Assembly (NCBI GenBank): GCA_025934645.1 | Contig: JAICWY010000002.1 | Span: 1 to 64,000, forward strand | DNA from: Vulcanimicrobiia bacterium | GTDB lineage: Bacteria > Vulcanimicrobiota > Vulcanimicrobiia > Vulcanimicrobiales > Vulcanimicrobiaceae | Reading direction: 5' to 3' | Length of the DNA stretch: 64,000 bases | Part shown: in pieces, positions 33,978 through 42,117 of the stretch | How positions within the stretch are numbered: the stretch's first letter is position 1 | Layout of the letters: every line of letters begins with the position of its first letter | Program-made: the position numbers and the translations under genes | Notes under the pieces: model-generated | The model's input: only the letters and a program-made list of their open reading frames with translations | Databases searched by the model: none | What the model was told of the DNA's origin: nothing

Positions 33978-35065
33978 GCGCGTACGGCGCAGAAGCGCAA
34001 GCGCTGGACGCAGCGATTCTGGGCGCTATCGAACAGCGCCGCGTGACGGACTTCAACGCGCTCGCGTTGCGCATTTTCTCGCATCAGCTGCGCTACAACA
34101 AGCCGTATGCGCAGTACTGCGCTTCGCTCGGCGTAACGCCGGACCGCCTGCCGGAGAACTGGGAGGCGATCCCGCCCGTGCCGGCCGGCGCGTATAAAGA
34201 AGCGGCGTTGTGCACCTTCGATCCGGCGCAAGCGGCGCTCGCATTCGAGACCAGCGGCACGACGCGAGGCGTCGGCGGCAAACATTACATGGAGACCGCG
34301 GCGCTCTACGACGCGGCGCTCCTTGCCGGCTTTCACGATGCCATGCTCTCCGGCGCCGCGCAGCCGCTGCGCTATCTGCTGCTCGTGCCTAATCCGGCGG
34401 AGCGTCCGCAATCCTCGCTCGGCTATATGATGCGGAAAGTCGCCGAGACTTTCGGCGACGGACGCGAAGGCTGGTTCATCGGCGGCGATACGCTCGACGT
34501 CGATGGATTTCTCGCCGCCGCCCGCGCCGCGCAAAAAGCACACGCGCCGGCGTGCGTTGCGGGTACGGCGTTTGCATTCGTGGAGCTGCTCGACGCGCTA
34601 CAGGCGCGCGGCGTTTCGTCACTTGGGCTCCCGCCCGGCTCGCGCATTATGGAAACGGGCGGCTTCAAGGGCCGCACGCGTGTCGTTCAACGCGCGGAGT
34701 TGTACGCCGCTCTTGCGGACATTTTCGCCCTCGGACAAGATCGCATCGTCGCCGAGTACGGCATGACGGAACTCACAAGCCAGTACTACGATGCAACGTT
34801 CGAAGGCGCGCGCATCAAACGTTCTCCGCCATGGCTGCGCCCTCGCGTCGTCGGACCCGATAACACGACGCTGCCCAAAGGCGTCGTGGGCGCACTCGTT
34901 CACGTCGATCTTGCCAATCGTTCCTCTTGTATCGCGATTCAAACCGAAGACTTGGGCGTGGCAACCGAAGATGGCGGCATCGTTTTGATCGGGCGCGAGC
35001 AAGGCGCCGAACTGCGGGGCTGTTCGCTCGACGCGGAGACCCTGCGAACCCTGGCGGTTCGTTGA
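33974..35065 (+). CDS. LuxE-like acyl-protein synthetase
   Basis: An adenylate-forming acyl-activating enzyme of the LuxE (PF04443-like) family, 363 residues. In luminous bacteria LuxE activates a fatty acid as acyl-AMP and passes the acyl group by a cysteine to the reductase LuxC. Seen: FETSGTTRGVGGKHYMET (phosphate-binding loop), LMGYMMRKV-type segment (here LGYMMRKVAETFGD), WFIGGDTLDVDGF, METGGFKGRTR and EYGMTELTSQYYD. The partner LuxC-like reductase follows with a TTGA overlap. The physiological acid is unknown. Confidence 0.88.
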   Translation: MSAYGAEAQALDAAILGAIEQRRVTDFNALALRIFSHQLRYNKPYAQYCASLGVTPDRLPENWEAIPPVPAGAYKEAALCTFDPAQAALAFETSGTTRGVGGKHYMETAALYDAALLAGFHDAMLSGAAQPLRYLLLVPNPAERPQSSLGYMMRKVAETFGDGREGWFIGGDTLDVDGFLAAARAAQKAHAPACVAGTAFAFVELLDALQARGVSSLGLPPGSRIMETGGFKGRTRVVQRAELYAALADIFALGQDRIVAEYGMTELTSQYYDATFEGARIKRSPPWLRPRVVGPDNTTLPKGVVGALVHVDLANRSSCIAIQTEDLGVATEDGGIVLIGREQGAELRGCSLDAETLRTLAVR

Positions 35066-36288
35066 CGGCGCTCGCCAACGTTCCAGCGCGCAAAATCGTG
35101 CGGGCGGTCGCGGGCGCCGCGGAGCGTTGGAGCGACGGTGACTTTCCGCCGCGCGTGCGCATACTGGATCGCATTGCGCAGCGTACGGAATACTCGCTGC
35201 CCGCCGTAGAGTACGCGTTGGACCGGCTCTTCTTCTCGATGACCGAGCGCGAACTGCTCGCGGCGATCGTAAACGAACTGGGCAGCCTGGATGCGCTCGA
35301 TGGATTCGTTGCGCGCGAAGGCCGTCCGGACGCGTGGGCCTCCCCCGCGGGTAGCGCATGCATCATCTCGAGCCGCACCACGATCGGCGTCGCCCTTACG
35401 CCGGCGATCTTCGCGCTTTGCGCGAAATGCGACGTGCTGGTCAAAGACCGCGAAGATTTACTGGCGCGGGCCTTCTTCGAAACACTCGCCGAAGAGCGCG
35501 AAGAGTTCGGCGTTGCGGCGCGTGCCGCCGCGTGGAACTCCGCCGATGCCGCCGCGCCGGACCTTCGCACGTTCGACGTCGTCGCGGCCTATGGCGGCGA
35601 GGATGCGCTTGCGTCGATCCGCTCGTCGCTGCACGCGCAGGCTCGATTCATCGGCTACGGTCCGCGGGCGAGTGCCGGTTATATCACGCGCGAGTCGCTT
35701 GCCTCGCCCAAAAGCATCGCTGCAATCGCAGAAGGCGCGGCGCGCGATCTCGTTCTGTACGAGAGCGAAGGTTGTCTCTCGCTGCACGTGCTCTTCGTCG
35801 AGAACGGCGGCACGCAAACGCCGCTGCAATTCGCGCAGATCTTCGCGCGAGCCGTCGAGGCTGCGAGCGTAGAGTTTCCTCCGGGAAGCGCGGAGCCCGC
35901 GCTCCGCGCGCAACTATCGCATCTGCGCAATGTGGGCGCCTTTCGCGCGGCCGGCGGGCGCGGCGCCGTGTTTGCAAACGACGCAGCCGAGTATCTGCTC
36001 GAATACGACCCGCCGCGCGATGAGGCGCCGCACTTTTTGCCGCGAACGCTGGGCATCATTCCGGTCGACGGACCGCAGGACGCGCTAACTTACGTGCGCG
36101 CGCACCGCTTACCGCTCGAAGGCTTCGCGATTTCGGGCGATCGTCCCGACGCCGTTCAAGCCGCTCTTGAAGCAGGGGCAGTACGCCTCGCCCGCTTTGG
36201 CGAACTGCAGAACCCAACGCTCGCCGGCGGCCATGGAGGCCGTCCGCGCATCGCGGAGTTCGTCCGCTGGATCGATAAAGCACTTTGA
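35062..36288 (+). CDS. LuxC-like acyl-CoA/acyl-enzyme reductase
   Basis: An aldehyde-dehydrogenase-fold reductase of the LuxC (acyl-CoA reductase, PF05893-like) family, 408 residues. In luminescence it reduces acyl thioesters to aldehydes with NADPH. Seen: SSRTTIGVALTPAIFALCAKC (cofactor side), VVAYGGEDALASI-type segment (DVVAAYGGEDALASIRS) and YESEGCLSLHVLFVE, where Cys238 is the expected acyl-carrying residue. TTG 35062 is chosen from the TTGA overlap with the LuxE-like gene. Its product aldehyde could feed the aminotransferase encoded next. Confidence 0.86.
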   Translation: MTALANVPARKIVRAVAGAAERWSDGDFPPRVRILDRIAQRTEYSLPAVEYALDRLFFSMTERELLAAIVNELGSLDALDGFVAREGRPDAWASPAGSACIISSRTTIGVALTPAIFALCAKCDVLVKDREDLLARAFFETLAEEREEFGVAARAAAWNSADAAAPDLRTFDVVAAYGGEDALASIRSSLHAQARFIGYGPRASAGYITRESLASPKSIAAIAEGAARDLVLYESEGCLSLHVLFVENGGTQTPLQFAQIFARAVEAASVEFPPGSAEPALRAQLSHLRNVGAFRAAGGRGAVFANDAAEYLLEYDPPRDEAPHFLPRTLGIIPVDGPQDALTYVRAHRLPLEGFAISGDRPDAVQAALEAGAVRLARFGELQNPTLAGGHGGRPRIAEFVRWIDKAL

Positions 36289-37583
36289 ACGACGACGCCC
36301 TCGAAGAGATAGTCACCGCGGTTCCGGGGCCGCGCACGCGCGATTTGGCGCCGCATTTGCGCGCGTACGAGTCGCGCAACGTCACGTTCGTCGACGAACG
36401 TTTTCCCGTTTTCTGGGAATCTGCGTCAGGCGCGACCGTTACGGACGTGGACGGCAACCGGTACATCGATCTCACATCGGCATTCGGCGTCGCCAACACG
36501 GGACACAGCAATCCGTATGTCGCCGCGGCAATTCACGATCAGGCCGTGCGGTTGATGCACGCAATGGGCGACGTGCATCCCACCGAAGTAAAAGTCAAAC
36601 TGCTCGAAAAGCTGGCGCAGATCGCTCCGGGATCGCTGTCGAAAACATTTCTCGCCTCCACCGGCGCAGAAGCGGTCGAGGCCGCGCTCAAAACGGCGAT
36701 GCTTGCGACGGGCAAATCGGCCTTCGCTTCCTATCGCGGCGCGTATCACGGCCTCTCGCTCGGAACGCTCGAGATCTCCGGTATCGAAAAATTCCGCACA
36801 CCGTTCGCAGCGGTTCTTCCGAAGAAAGCGCTGGCGTTGGACTACCCCGCCGCGGATGCGCGCCGGCCCGATGAAGGCCTCGCGGCGGCGCTCGAAGAGG
36901 CTCGCGCGGCGTTGCGCTCGCGCAGCGACCTTGCAGCGCTCGTCGTCGAGCCGGTGCAAGGCCGCGGCGGATCGATCGTACCGCCGAACGGCTATCTCTC
37001 CGGCCTGCGCGCGATCTGCGACGAACTCGGCATCTTGCTCGTCGTCGATGAGATCTACACCGGATTCGGGCGGACGGGCACGATGTTCGCATGCGAACAC
37101 GACGGCGTGGTTCCGGACATCATGTGCGTGGGCAAAGCGCTCGCGAACGGCTTTCCGATCTCCGCAACGATTGCAAAGCCGGAGATCATGGATGCCTGGC
37201 CCATATCGCCCGGCGAAGCGCTGCACACGTCGACCTATCTTGGCAATCCTATGGCTTGCGCGGCGGCGCTCGCGAACATCGGCGAGATCGAGCGCATGGA
37301 TCTTCCGGCACGCGCGCGGCAACTGGGATCGGCGCTCGGCTCGCGCCTGGGCGCGCTGCACGCAGACGGCCGCGTGAAGGCCGCGCGCGGACGCGGTCTG
37401 ATTTGGGGAATCGAACTCGAAAGCGGCGAGCGCGCCGAACACGTCGTGAAAGAGGCGCTGCGGCGCGGCGTCATCGCGCTGCAGGCCGGCCCGCTTGGGA
37501 ACGTTCTTTCGATTACGCCGCCGCTCGTTATCTCCGAGCGGCAGCTCTTCCGCGCTATCGACATCCTAACGGAGTGCTTGTGA
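36285..37583 (+). CDS. class III aminotransferase
   Basis: A PLP-dependent omega-aminotransferase (432 residues), acting on aldehydes or ketones such as 4-aminobutyrate, glutamate semialdehyde or related amines. Seen: VTDVDGNRYIDLTSAFGVAN, STGAEAVEAALKTAM, YRGAYHGLSLGTLE, EPVQGRGGSIVP, VVDEIYTGFGRTG, and PLP lysine Lys284 in CVGKALANGFP. TTG start overlaps LuxC as TTGA. In this operon it is well placed to aminate the aldehyde made by LuxE/LuxC. Confidence 0.92.
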   Translation: MNDDALEEIVTAVPGPRTRDLAPHLRAYESRNVTFVDERFPVFWESASGATVTDVDGNRYIDLTSAFGVANTGHSNPYVAAAIHDQAVRLMHAMGDVHPTEVKVKLLEKLAQIAPGSLSKTFLASTGAEAVEAALKTAMLATGKSAFASYRGAYHGLSLGTLEISGIEKFRTPFAAVLPKKALALDYPAADARRPDEGLAAALEEARAALRSRSDLAALVVEPVQGRGGSIVPPNGYLSGLRAICDELGILLVVDEIYTGFGRTGTMFACEHDGVVPDIMCVGKALANGFPISATIAKPEIMDAWPISPGEALHTSTYLGNPMACAAALANIGEIERMDLPARARQLGSALGSRLGALHADGRVKAARGRGLIWGIELESGERAEHVVKEALRRGVIALQAGPLGNVLSITPPLVISERQLFRAIDILTECL

Positions 37584-38605
37584 AATATAAAGTCGGAATT
37601 ACCGGCGCCGGTTTCGGCGCGCGCGTGCACGTGCCGGCGTTCTCCGCGCATCCCAACTTCGAGGTGGTCGCGATCGCCTCGCCGCACCGCGCCGAGAGTA
37701 TCGCGCGCGAACGCAGCATTCCGCACGCGTTTGCGACGTGCGAAGAGATGCTCGCGGGCTGCGAGCTCGACGTCGTGTCGATAGCTGCGCCGCCGTTCAC
37801 GCACCACAACGACGTGCTCGCTGCGCTCGCTGCCGGCAAGCACGTCATCTGCGAGAAGCCGTTCGCCTTGTCCGTCGCACAGGCCGAAGAAATGGTTGCG
37901 GCTGCAAAGCGCGCGGGCACCGCGACTGCCGTGATGCACGAATTCCGCTGGGTGCCGCAGCGCATGGCGCTAAAAGAGCTGATCGACAACGGTCATCTGC
38001 AGCCGATGCGCGAGATCGAGATCTCGCAGCTTGCCGGATTCTTGCGCGAAGACGCAACGCGCAAACGCGGCTGGTGGTTCGAACGCGAAAAGGGCGGCGG
38101 CATCGCCGGCGCGCTCCTCTCGCACATCATCGACTCCGCGAACTGGTTCGCGGGCCGGCCGCCGCAACGCGTGAGCGGGTTGCTGCGCACCGCAAATCGG
38201 GTGCGGCACGACGCCGAGGGCGAATTCACGAGCAACGTGGATGACGGCGCTTTCGCGCTTCTTGACTACGGCGAGGGCCTCGTCGCGCGTCTTGCGGTGG
38301 ACGGAACATCGCGCGTGGAGCAATCGACGTACGCGGTGCACGCGGAGAACCGCACGGCCGTCGCAAGCGGCACGGACGTGCATGACATGCGTCTGTTTAG
38401 CGTGGACCCGGAAGAAACCAACGAACTGGATTGCAAGCCCTCACCCTACCGGCAAATGGCGTCGGTGGACAAGCATGTTCCGCTCGTCATGCAATTGCTC
38501 GACGAGTTCGTAAAACTCATCGAGACCGGCATCAGCACGGTCCCGACTTTCCAAGAAGCGCTAGAAACGCAACGCGTCCTAAAGGCGATCGGCTTCGGCG
38601 GCTGA
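37580..38605 (+). CDS. Gfo/Idh/MocA family oxidoreductase
   Basis: An NAD(P)-dependent oxidoreductase of 341 residues. Seen: KVGITGAGFGARVHVPAF (Rossmann loop), AAPPFTHHNDVLAALAAGKH, CEKPFALSVAQAEEM with the catalytic EKP lysine near residue 95, and the C-terminal Gfo/Idh beta sheet (GGGIAGALLSHIIDSANWF). Family substrates are sugars, amino sugars or imines. GTG overlaps the aminotransferase stop (GTGA), ending the operon. It could reduce an imine or work on a sugar part of the product. Confidence 0.91.
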   Translation: MKYKVGITGAGFGARVHVPAFSAHPNFEVVAIASPHRAESIARERSIPHAFATCEEMLAGCELDVVSIAAPPFTHHNDVLAALAAGKHVICEKPFALSVAQAEEMVAAAKRAGTATAVMHEFRWVPQRMALKELIDNGHLQPMREIEISQLAGFLREDATRKRGWWFEREKGGGIAGALLSHIIDSANWFAGRPPQRVSGLLRTANRVRHDAEGEFTSNVDDGAFALLDYGEGLVARLAVDGTSRVEQSTYAVHAENRTAVASGTDVHDMRLFSVDPEETNELDCKPSPYRQMASVDKHVPLVMQLLDEFVKLIETGISTVPTFQEALETQRVLKAIGFGG

Positions 38606-38621
38606 CGCCGCGCGCCGCCGG

Positions 38622-40277
38622 TTATGGCGACGGGTCGCCGACCGCGGCGGCCATCGCCTTATAAACGTTTAAACGTCCGCAACCCTGCCGTACGTTACTA
38701 ATATTCGTAGCGTTGTTACAGAGAAGCGTCTCGACATTGCTTGGCGCCACGCCGACGCTGAGCAGCAGTGCCGCGGCGCCCGCAACATGCGGAGTCGCCT
38801 GTGACGTACCGGCAATGAGGATGCGGCAGTCGTTTTGGCCGGTGGCAACGTTGGGATCGGGACGGCAAAACGAACTCGAGTCTGCCGCTTGAGATGTGTA
38901 CAGATTTTCGATCCAATGATAGGTGTCACCGTCGTTCGCATCGGAAGCGGTTCCGCCCGGGGCAACAAGCCCCCACGTCGCCGGATGGGATGCATCGTAG
39001 TTTGAATACGATGCAACGGTTTCCGTAACGGTCGACGTTGAATCGTCGAGACCTGAAGCGCCTACTGCGATCACGCCCGGATCGGCGCCCGGATAATCAA
39101 GCATCGAGGAGCTTTCGTTTCCGGAAGCCGCAACGACTACGACACCCGCTCGAACTGCAGCGGCGACTGCTGTTTCTTCCGCCGAGTCCGCCGAGGGTGA
39201 GCCCAGACTCATGCTAATGACTTTAGCGCCTTGCGCTACCGCATGTTGTATCGCCAGTCCAACATCGGACCCTTGCGCATCGCAGCCTTTTGTCCCGCAA
39301 TTGGTATTTGGAAAGACCCGGAAAATCATGAGCGGCGCATTGTACGCAACGCCGGCAAACCCAAAGCCGTTACCGCCGATTGCGGCCGCGATGCCGGCAA
39401 CATTGGTGCCGTGACCATCAGTATCGGTTACCGCCGAAGTGCCGACGGTCGTGACGCCGCCGACATCGCTTTCCGCGTAGATGATGTGAGAGGTGAGCTC
39501 GGGATGCGTCGTATCCGCGCCCGTATCGATAATTGCAATCGGGAACGAATTCGAGCCACCCAAGGCGCCGGGATATGTCTGCGCGGTGGAATTCGCGTTC
39601 CCGTAACCCCAAGCATTTGCTGCGCAGATCGCGTGCATATCCCATTGACCGCCGTAGTTCGGCCGTTGGTACAGCGGTGGCGATGCCGGTACGGAAATGC
39701 CGAGGAACAGGGGGTCATTCGTAAACGCCGCCGTCGTTGACAAAAGGTGACGAACGGCCGTGCGCGAGGCTTGCTCCACTACCGGATTGGCTCGGAGCAC
39801 CGCAAGCGCAGCATCTTCAGTGCCCGGTTCAACGTGAAGGATCTGGACGAGTTTGCCGGCCGCCGGAAAGTCCAGCTGCCGTTGTTCCGTACCACGTGCT
39901 GCCGAAACGGAACGGGCTATGGCGTCTTGCTCGGACGTGAATGAGGCGCGTTTGTAGACGACCTCAATTTGTCCGCTCACGTATCCACTGCTCGCCATTT
40001 GAGGTAAGCGCTTGCGGAGAACCCGGTTGTCGGGCGCTCCGGAAGAAATCGCCTGACGCATGAAGGCTTGAGGCGCGCCGGCCGATGTGCAGTTTAGCGA
40101 TGACGCATACGCCATCGGCGAAGGAAGCGGTGTCGGACTCGGAGATACCGGAGGCAGCGTCGGGGCAAGCGTCGGTGCAGGCGTTGAAGGGACGGGTCCG
40201 CCGCCTCCTCCGCCGCACGCGGTCAGAGCAAAAGCGAACGCACCGACCGTTACAAAGGCGAAGCCGCGACGTGCCAA
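38622..40277 (-). CDS. S8 subtilisin-like serine protease, lipoprotein (copy 1)
   Basis: A secreted subtilase of 551 residues. A lipobox follows the signal segment (AFALTACGGGGGG), with a Pro/Thr linker, an inhibitor I9-like propeptide (IEVVYKRASFTSEQDAIARS; LHVEPGTEDAALAVLR) and the catalytic domain with Asp251 (IIDTGADTTHPE), His289 (DGHGTNVAG), oxyanion Asn in AASGNESS and Ser492 (AGTSQATPHVAG). A short C-terminal helix follows. TTG start is set by GGAGGA 8 nt upstream. First of three paralogues in tandem. Confidence 0.94.
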   Translation of the reverse strand: MARRGFAFVTVGAFAFALTACGGGGGGPVPSTPAPTLAPTLPPVSPSPTPLPSPMAYASSLNCTSAGAPQAFMRQAISSGAPDNRVLRKRLPQMASSGYVSGQIEVVYKRASFTSEQDAIARSVSAARGTEQRQLDFPAAGKLVQILHVEPGTEDAALAVLRANPVVEQASRTAVRHLLSTTAAFTNDPLFLGISVPASPPLYQRPNYGGQWDMHAICAANAWGYGNANSTAQTYPGALGGSNSFPIAIIDTGADTTHPELTSHIIYAESDVGGVTTVGTSAVTDTDGHGTNVAGIAAAIGGNGFGFAGVAYNAPLMIFRVFPNTNCGTKGCDAQGSDVGLAIQHAVAQGAKVISMSLGSPSADSAEETAVAAAVRAGVVVVAASGNESSSMLDYPGADPGVIAVGASGLDDSTSTVTETVASYSNYDASHPATWGLVAPGGTASDANDGDTYHWIENLYTSQAADSSSFCRPDPNVATGQNDCRILIAGTSQATPHVAGAAALLLSVGVAPSNVETLLCNNATNISNVRQGCGRLNVYKAMAAAVGDPSP

Positions 40278-40341
40278 CGAGGTGTCCTCCGAAAAAAGTG
40301 ACCGCTATTGTTATCGGCCGCTTTCCGGCATTCCCGCGCAG

Positions 40342-42114
40342 CTACGGGCTAAGGTCGCCCACGGCGGAGGCCATCGCCCTGTACACGTTCAGACGCCCAC
40401 AACCCGACTTTATGCCGGCGATCGGCGTCGCCGTGGAGCAAAGCAAGTTTTTTATCGCGCTTGCGTGCGCGCCCACGCTGAGCAGCAGCGACGCCGCGCC
40501 TGCGGCATGCGGAGCGGCTTGCGAGGTGCCGGCGATGAGCACGCGGCAATCGACGCGGCCGCCGTCGTTCCCGTCGGCGGTACAAAAGCCCGACGAATTC
40601 GACGACTGCGACGTGTAGATATTTTCAATCCAGTGCAGCAAGTCGCTATCGCTGCTTCCGGCCGGGTCTCCGCCCGGCGCCACGATGCCCCACGACATCG
40701 GATTGGAGCCATCGTAGTTGGAGTACGATGCGACCGTTTCTTTGACGACGCCGCTGGAATCGTCAAGCGCGGAAGCGCCGACCGCCAGAACACCCGGATA
40801 CGCAGCGGGATAATCGAGCCTCGATGCTTGTTCGTTGCCCGCTGACGCAACTACGACGATGCCGGCCTTTATCGCACTAGCGACGGCGTTTTCTTCCGCC
40901 GTATCGACGCCCGAAGATCCGAGGCTAAGGTTGATCACTTTCGCGCCGTGCGAGATCGCATGCTGAATGGCTATGGCAATGTCGGTGCCGAAGGCGTTGC
41001 ACCCGCCGCTCGCGCATGGCGGATCCGGAAAGACTTTGAAGATCATGAGCGGCGCCGCGTATGCAACGCCGGCAAAGCCGAACCGGTTATTTCCCGCGGC
41101 TGCCGCGATGCCGGCGACGTCGGTTCCGTGCCCATCGCCATCGTCCGCGCTTCCGACGTTCGTTACTCCGCTCAGGTCGCTCTCGGCATAGACGATGCGG
41201 CCCTGCAGATCGGGATGCGTGCTATCCGCGCCGGTATCGATAATCGCGATCGGCGCCGTGCCTCCGAGCGCGCCGGCGTGCGTCATGCCGGTCGAATTCG
41301 CTTTCCCGTAGGCCCAGGCGTTCGCGGCGCAGATCACATGCATATCCCATTGACCCGCGCTATCGGGAGCCTCGTAGAGCGGCGGTCCGTTTTCGGGCGC
41401 AAAGCCGTCGAAATACGGATCGTTTGGAAATGCGCTTGCCGCATTCGTCGAAAGCTTGTAGCGAATCGCCGCACGCGAAACGTCGCGTACGAGAATATCC
41501 GATCGTAAACGCGCGATCGCGCGATCTTCTTCGCCCGGCGCGACGTGGACTATTTCCGTTACGCGGTCGAGGTTCGCGAAATCGATCTCGCCGGCGGCCG
41601 CCGCGTCCGCATCCGATAACTCGCGCATCGCCGCAGCGCGATGCGCGAGGAACATTCCGCGTTCGTACGAGACTTCGATGGTTCCCGAAGCATACGGCTC
41701 GCGCGCCGCTTCCACGCCGCGCGCACGCACGAACCCCTCGCTGCGCCGTACCGAGAAGGTTCTGCGCGCGATGCTCTGCGGCGCGCCGGGCGTCGTGCAA
41801 TACGTGGATGCGGCGCTGGAAGTAGGAAGCGCGGTTGGCGCTACGGTCGGAGCGGGCGTGGGTGACGGCGTGGGTGCAAGCGTGGGAAACTGCGTCGGAG
41901 CGGCCGTCGGGCTAGAAGTAGGCGCGGAGGTCGGCGCTCCGCTCGGCAGCAGCGTGGGCGAAGTCGTCGGCACGCCGCCCGGCGGCGCAGGCGGAACAGA
42001 CGGCACCGGCGCGGCCGGCACGGACGTCGTGCCGCCGCCTCCCCCGCACGCCGTAAACGCCGCGAGCGCGAGAACCGCTACAAATGCGATGCCGCGGTTG
42101 CGCACCCGCACCAC
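40342..42114 (-). CDS. S8 subtilisin-like serine protease, lipoprotein (copy 2)
   Basis: Paralogue of the 38622 gene, 590 residues. Signal and lipobox AFTACGGGGGTTS, an unusually long Pro/Thr/Ser linker (about residues 30-100, many SPT/APT repeats), an I9-like propeptide (GTIEVSYERGMFLAHRAAAM; VHVAPGEEDRAIARL) and a catalytic domain with IIDTGADSTHPDL, DGHGTDVAGIAAA, SAGNEQASRLDYPA and AGTSQAAPHAAG. GTG start follows the stop of copy 3 by 3 nt, so copies 3 and 2 are probably co-transcribed. Confidence 0.94.
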   Translation of the reverse strand: MVRVRNRGIAFVAVLALAAFTACGGGGGTTSVPAAPVPSVPPAPPGGVPTTSPTLLPSGAPTSAPTSSPTAAPTQFPTLAPTPSPTPAPTVAPTALPTSSAASTYCTTPGAPQSIARRTFSVRRSEGFVRARGVEAAREPYASGTIEVSYERGMFLAHRAAAMRELSDADAAAAGEIDFANLDRVTEIVHVAPGEEDRAIARLRSDILVRDVSRAAIRYKLSTNAASAFPNDPYFDGFAPENGPPLYEAPDSAGQWDMHVICAANAWAYGKANSTGMTHAGALGGTAPIAIIDTGADSTHPDLQGRIVYAESDLSGVTNVGSADDGDGHGTDVAGIAAAAGNNRFGFAGVAYAAPLMIFKVFPDPPCASGGCNAFGTDIAIAIQHAISHGAKVINLSLGSSGVDTAEENAVASAIKAGIVVVASAGNEQASRLDYPAAYPGVLAVGASALDDSSGVVKETVASYSNYDGSNPMSWGIVAPGGDPAGSSDSDLLHWIENIYTSQSSNSSGFCTADGNDGGRVDCRVLIAGTSQAAPHAAGAASLLLSVGAHASAIKNLLCSTATPIAGIKSGCGRLNVYRAMASAVGDLSP

Positions 42115-42117
42115 CCG

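Noticed and set aside
33974-36288. LuxE/LuxC pair considered as a bioluminescence locus
   Set aside because: No luxA, luxB or luxD is present; neighbours are an aminotransferase and metabolic enzymes, which point to another pathway.
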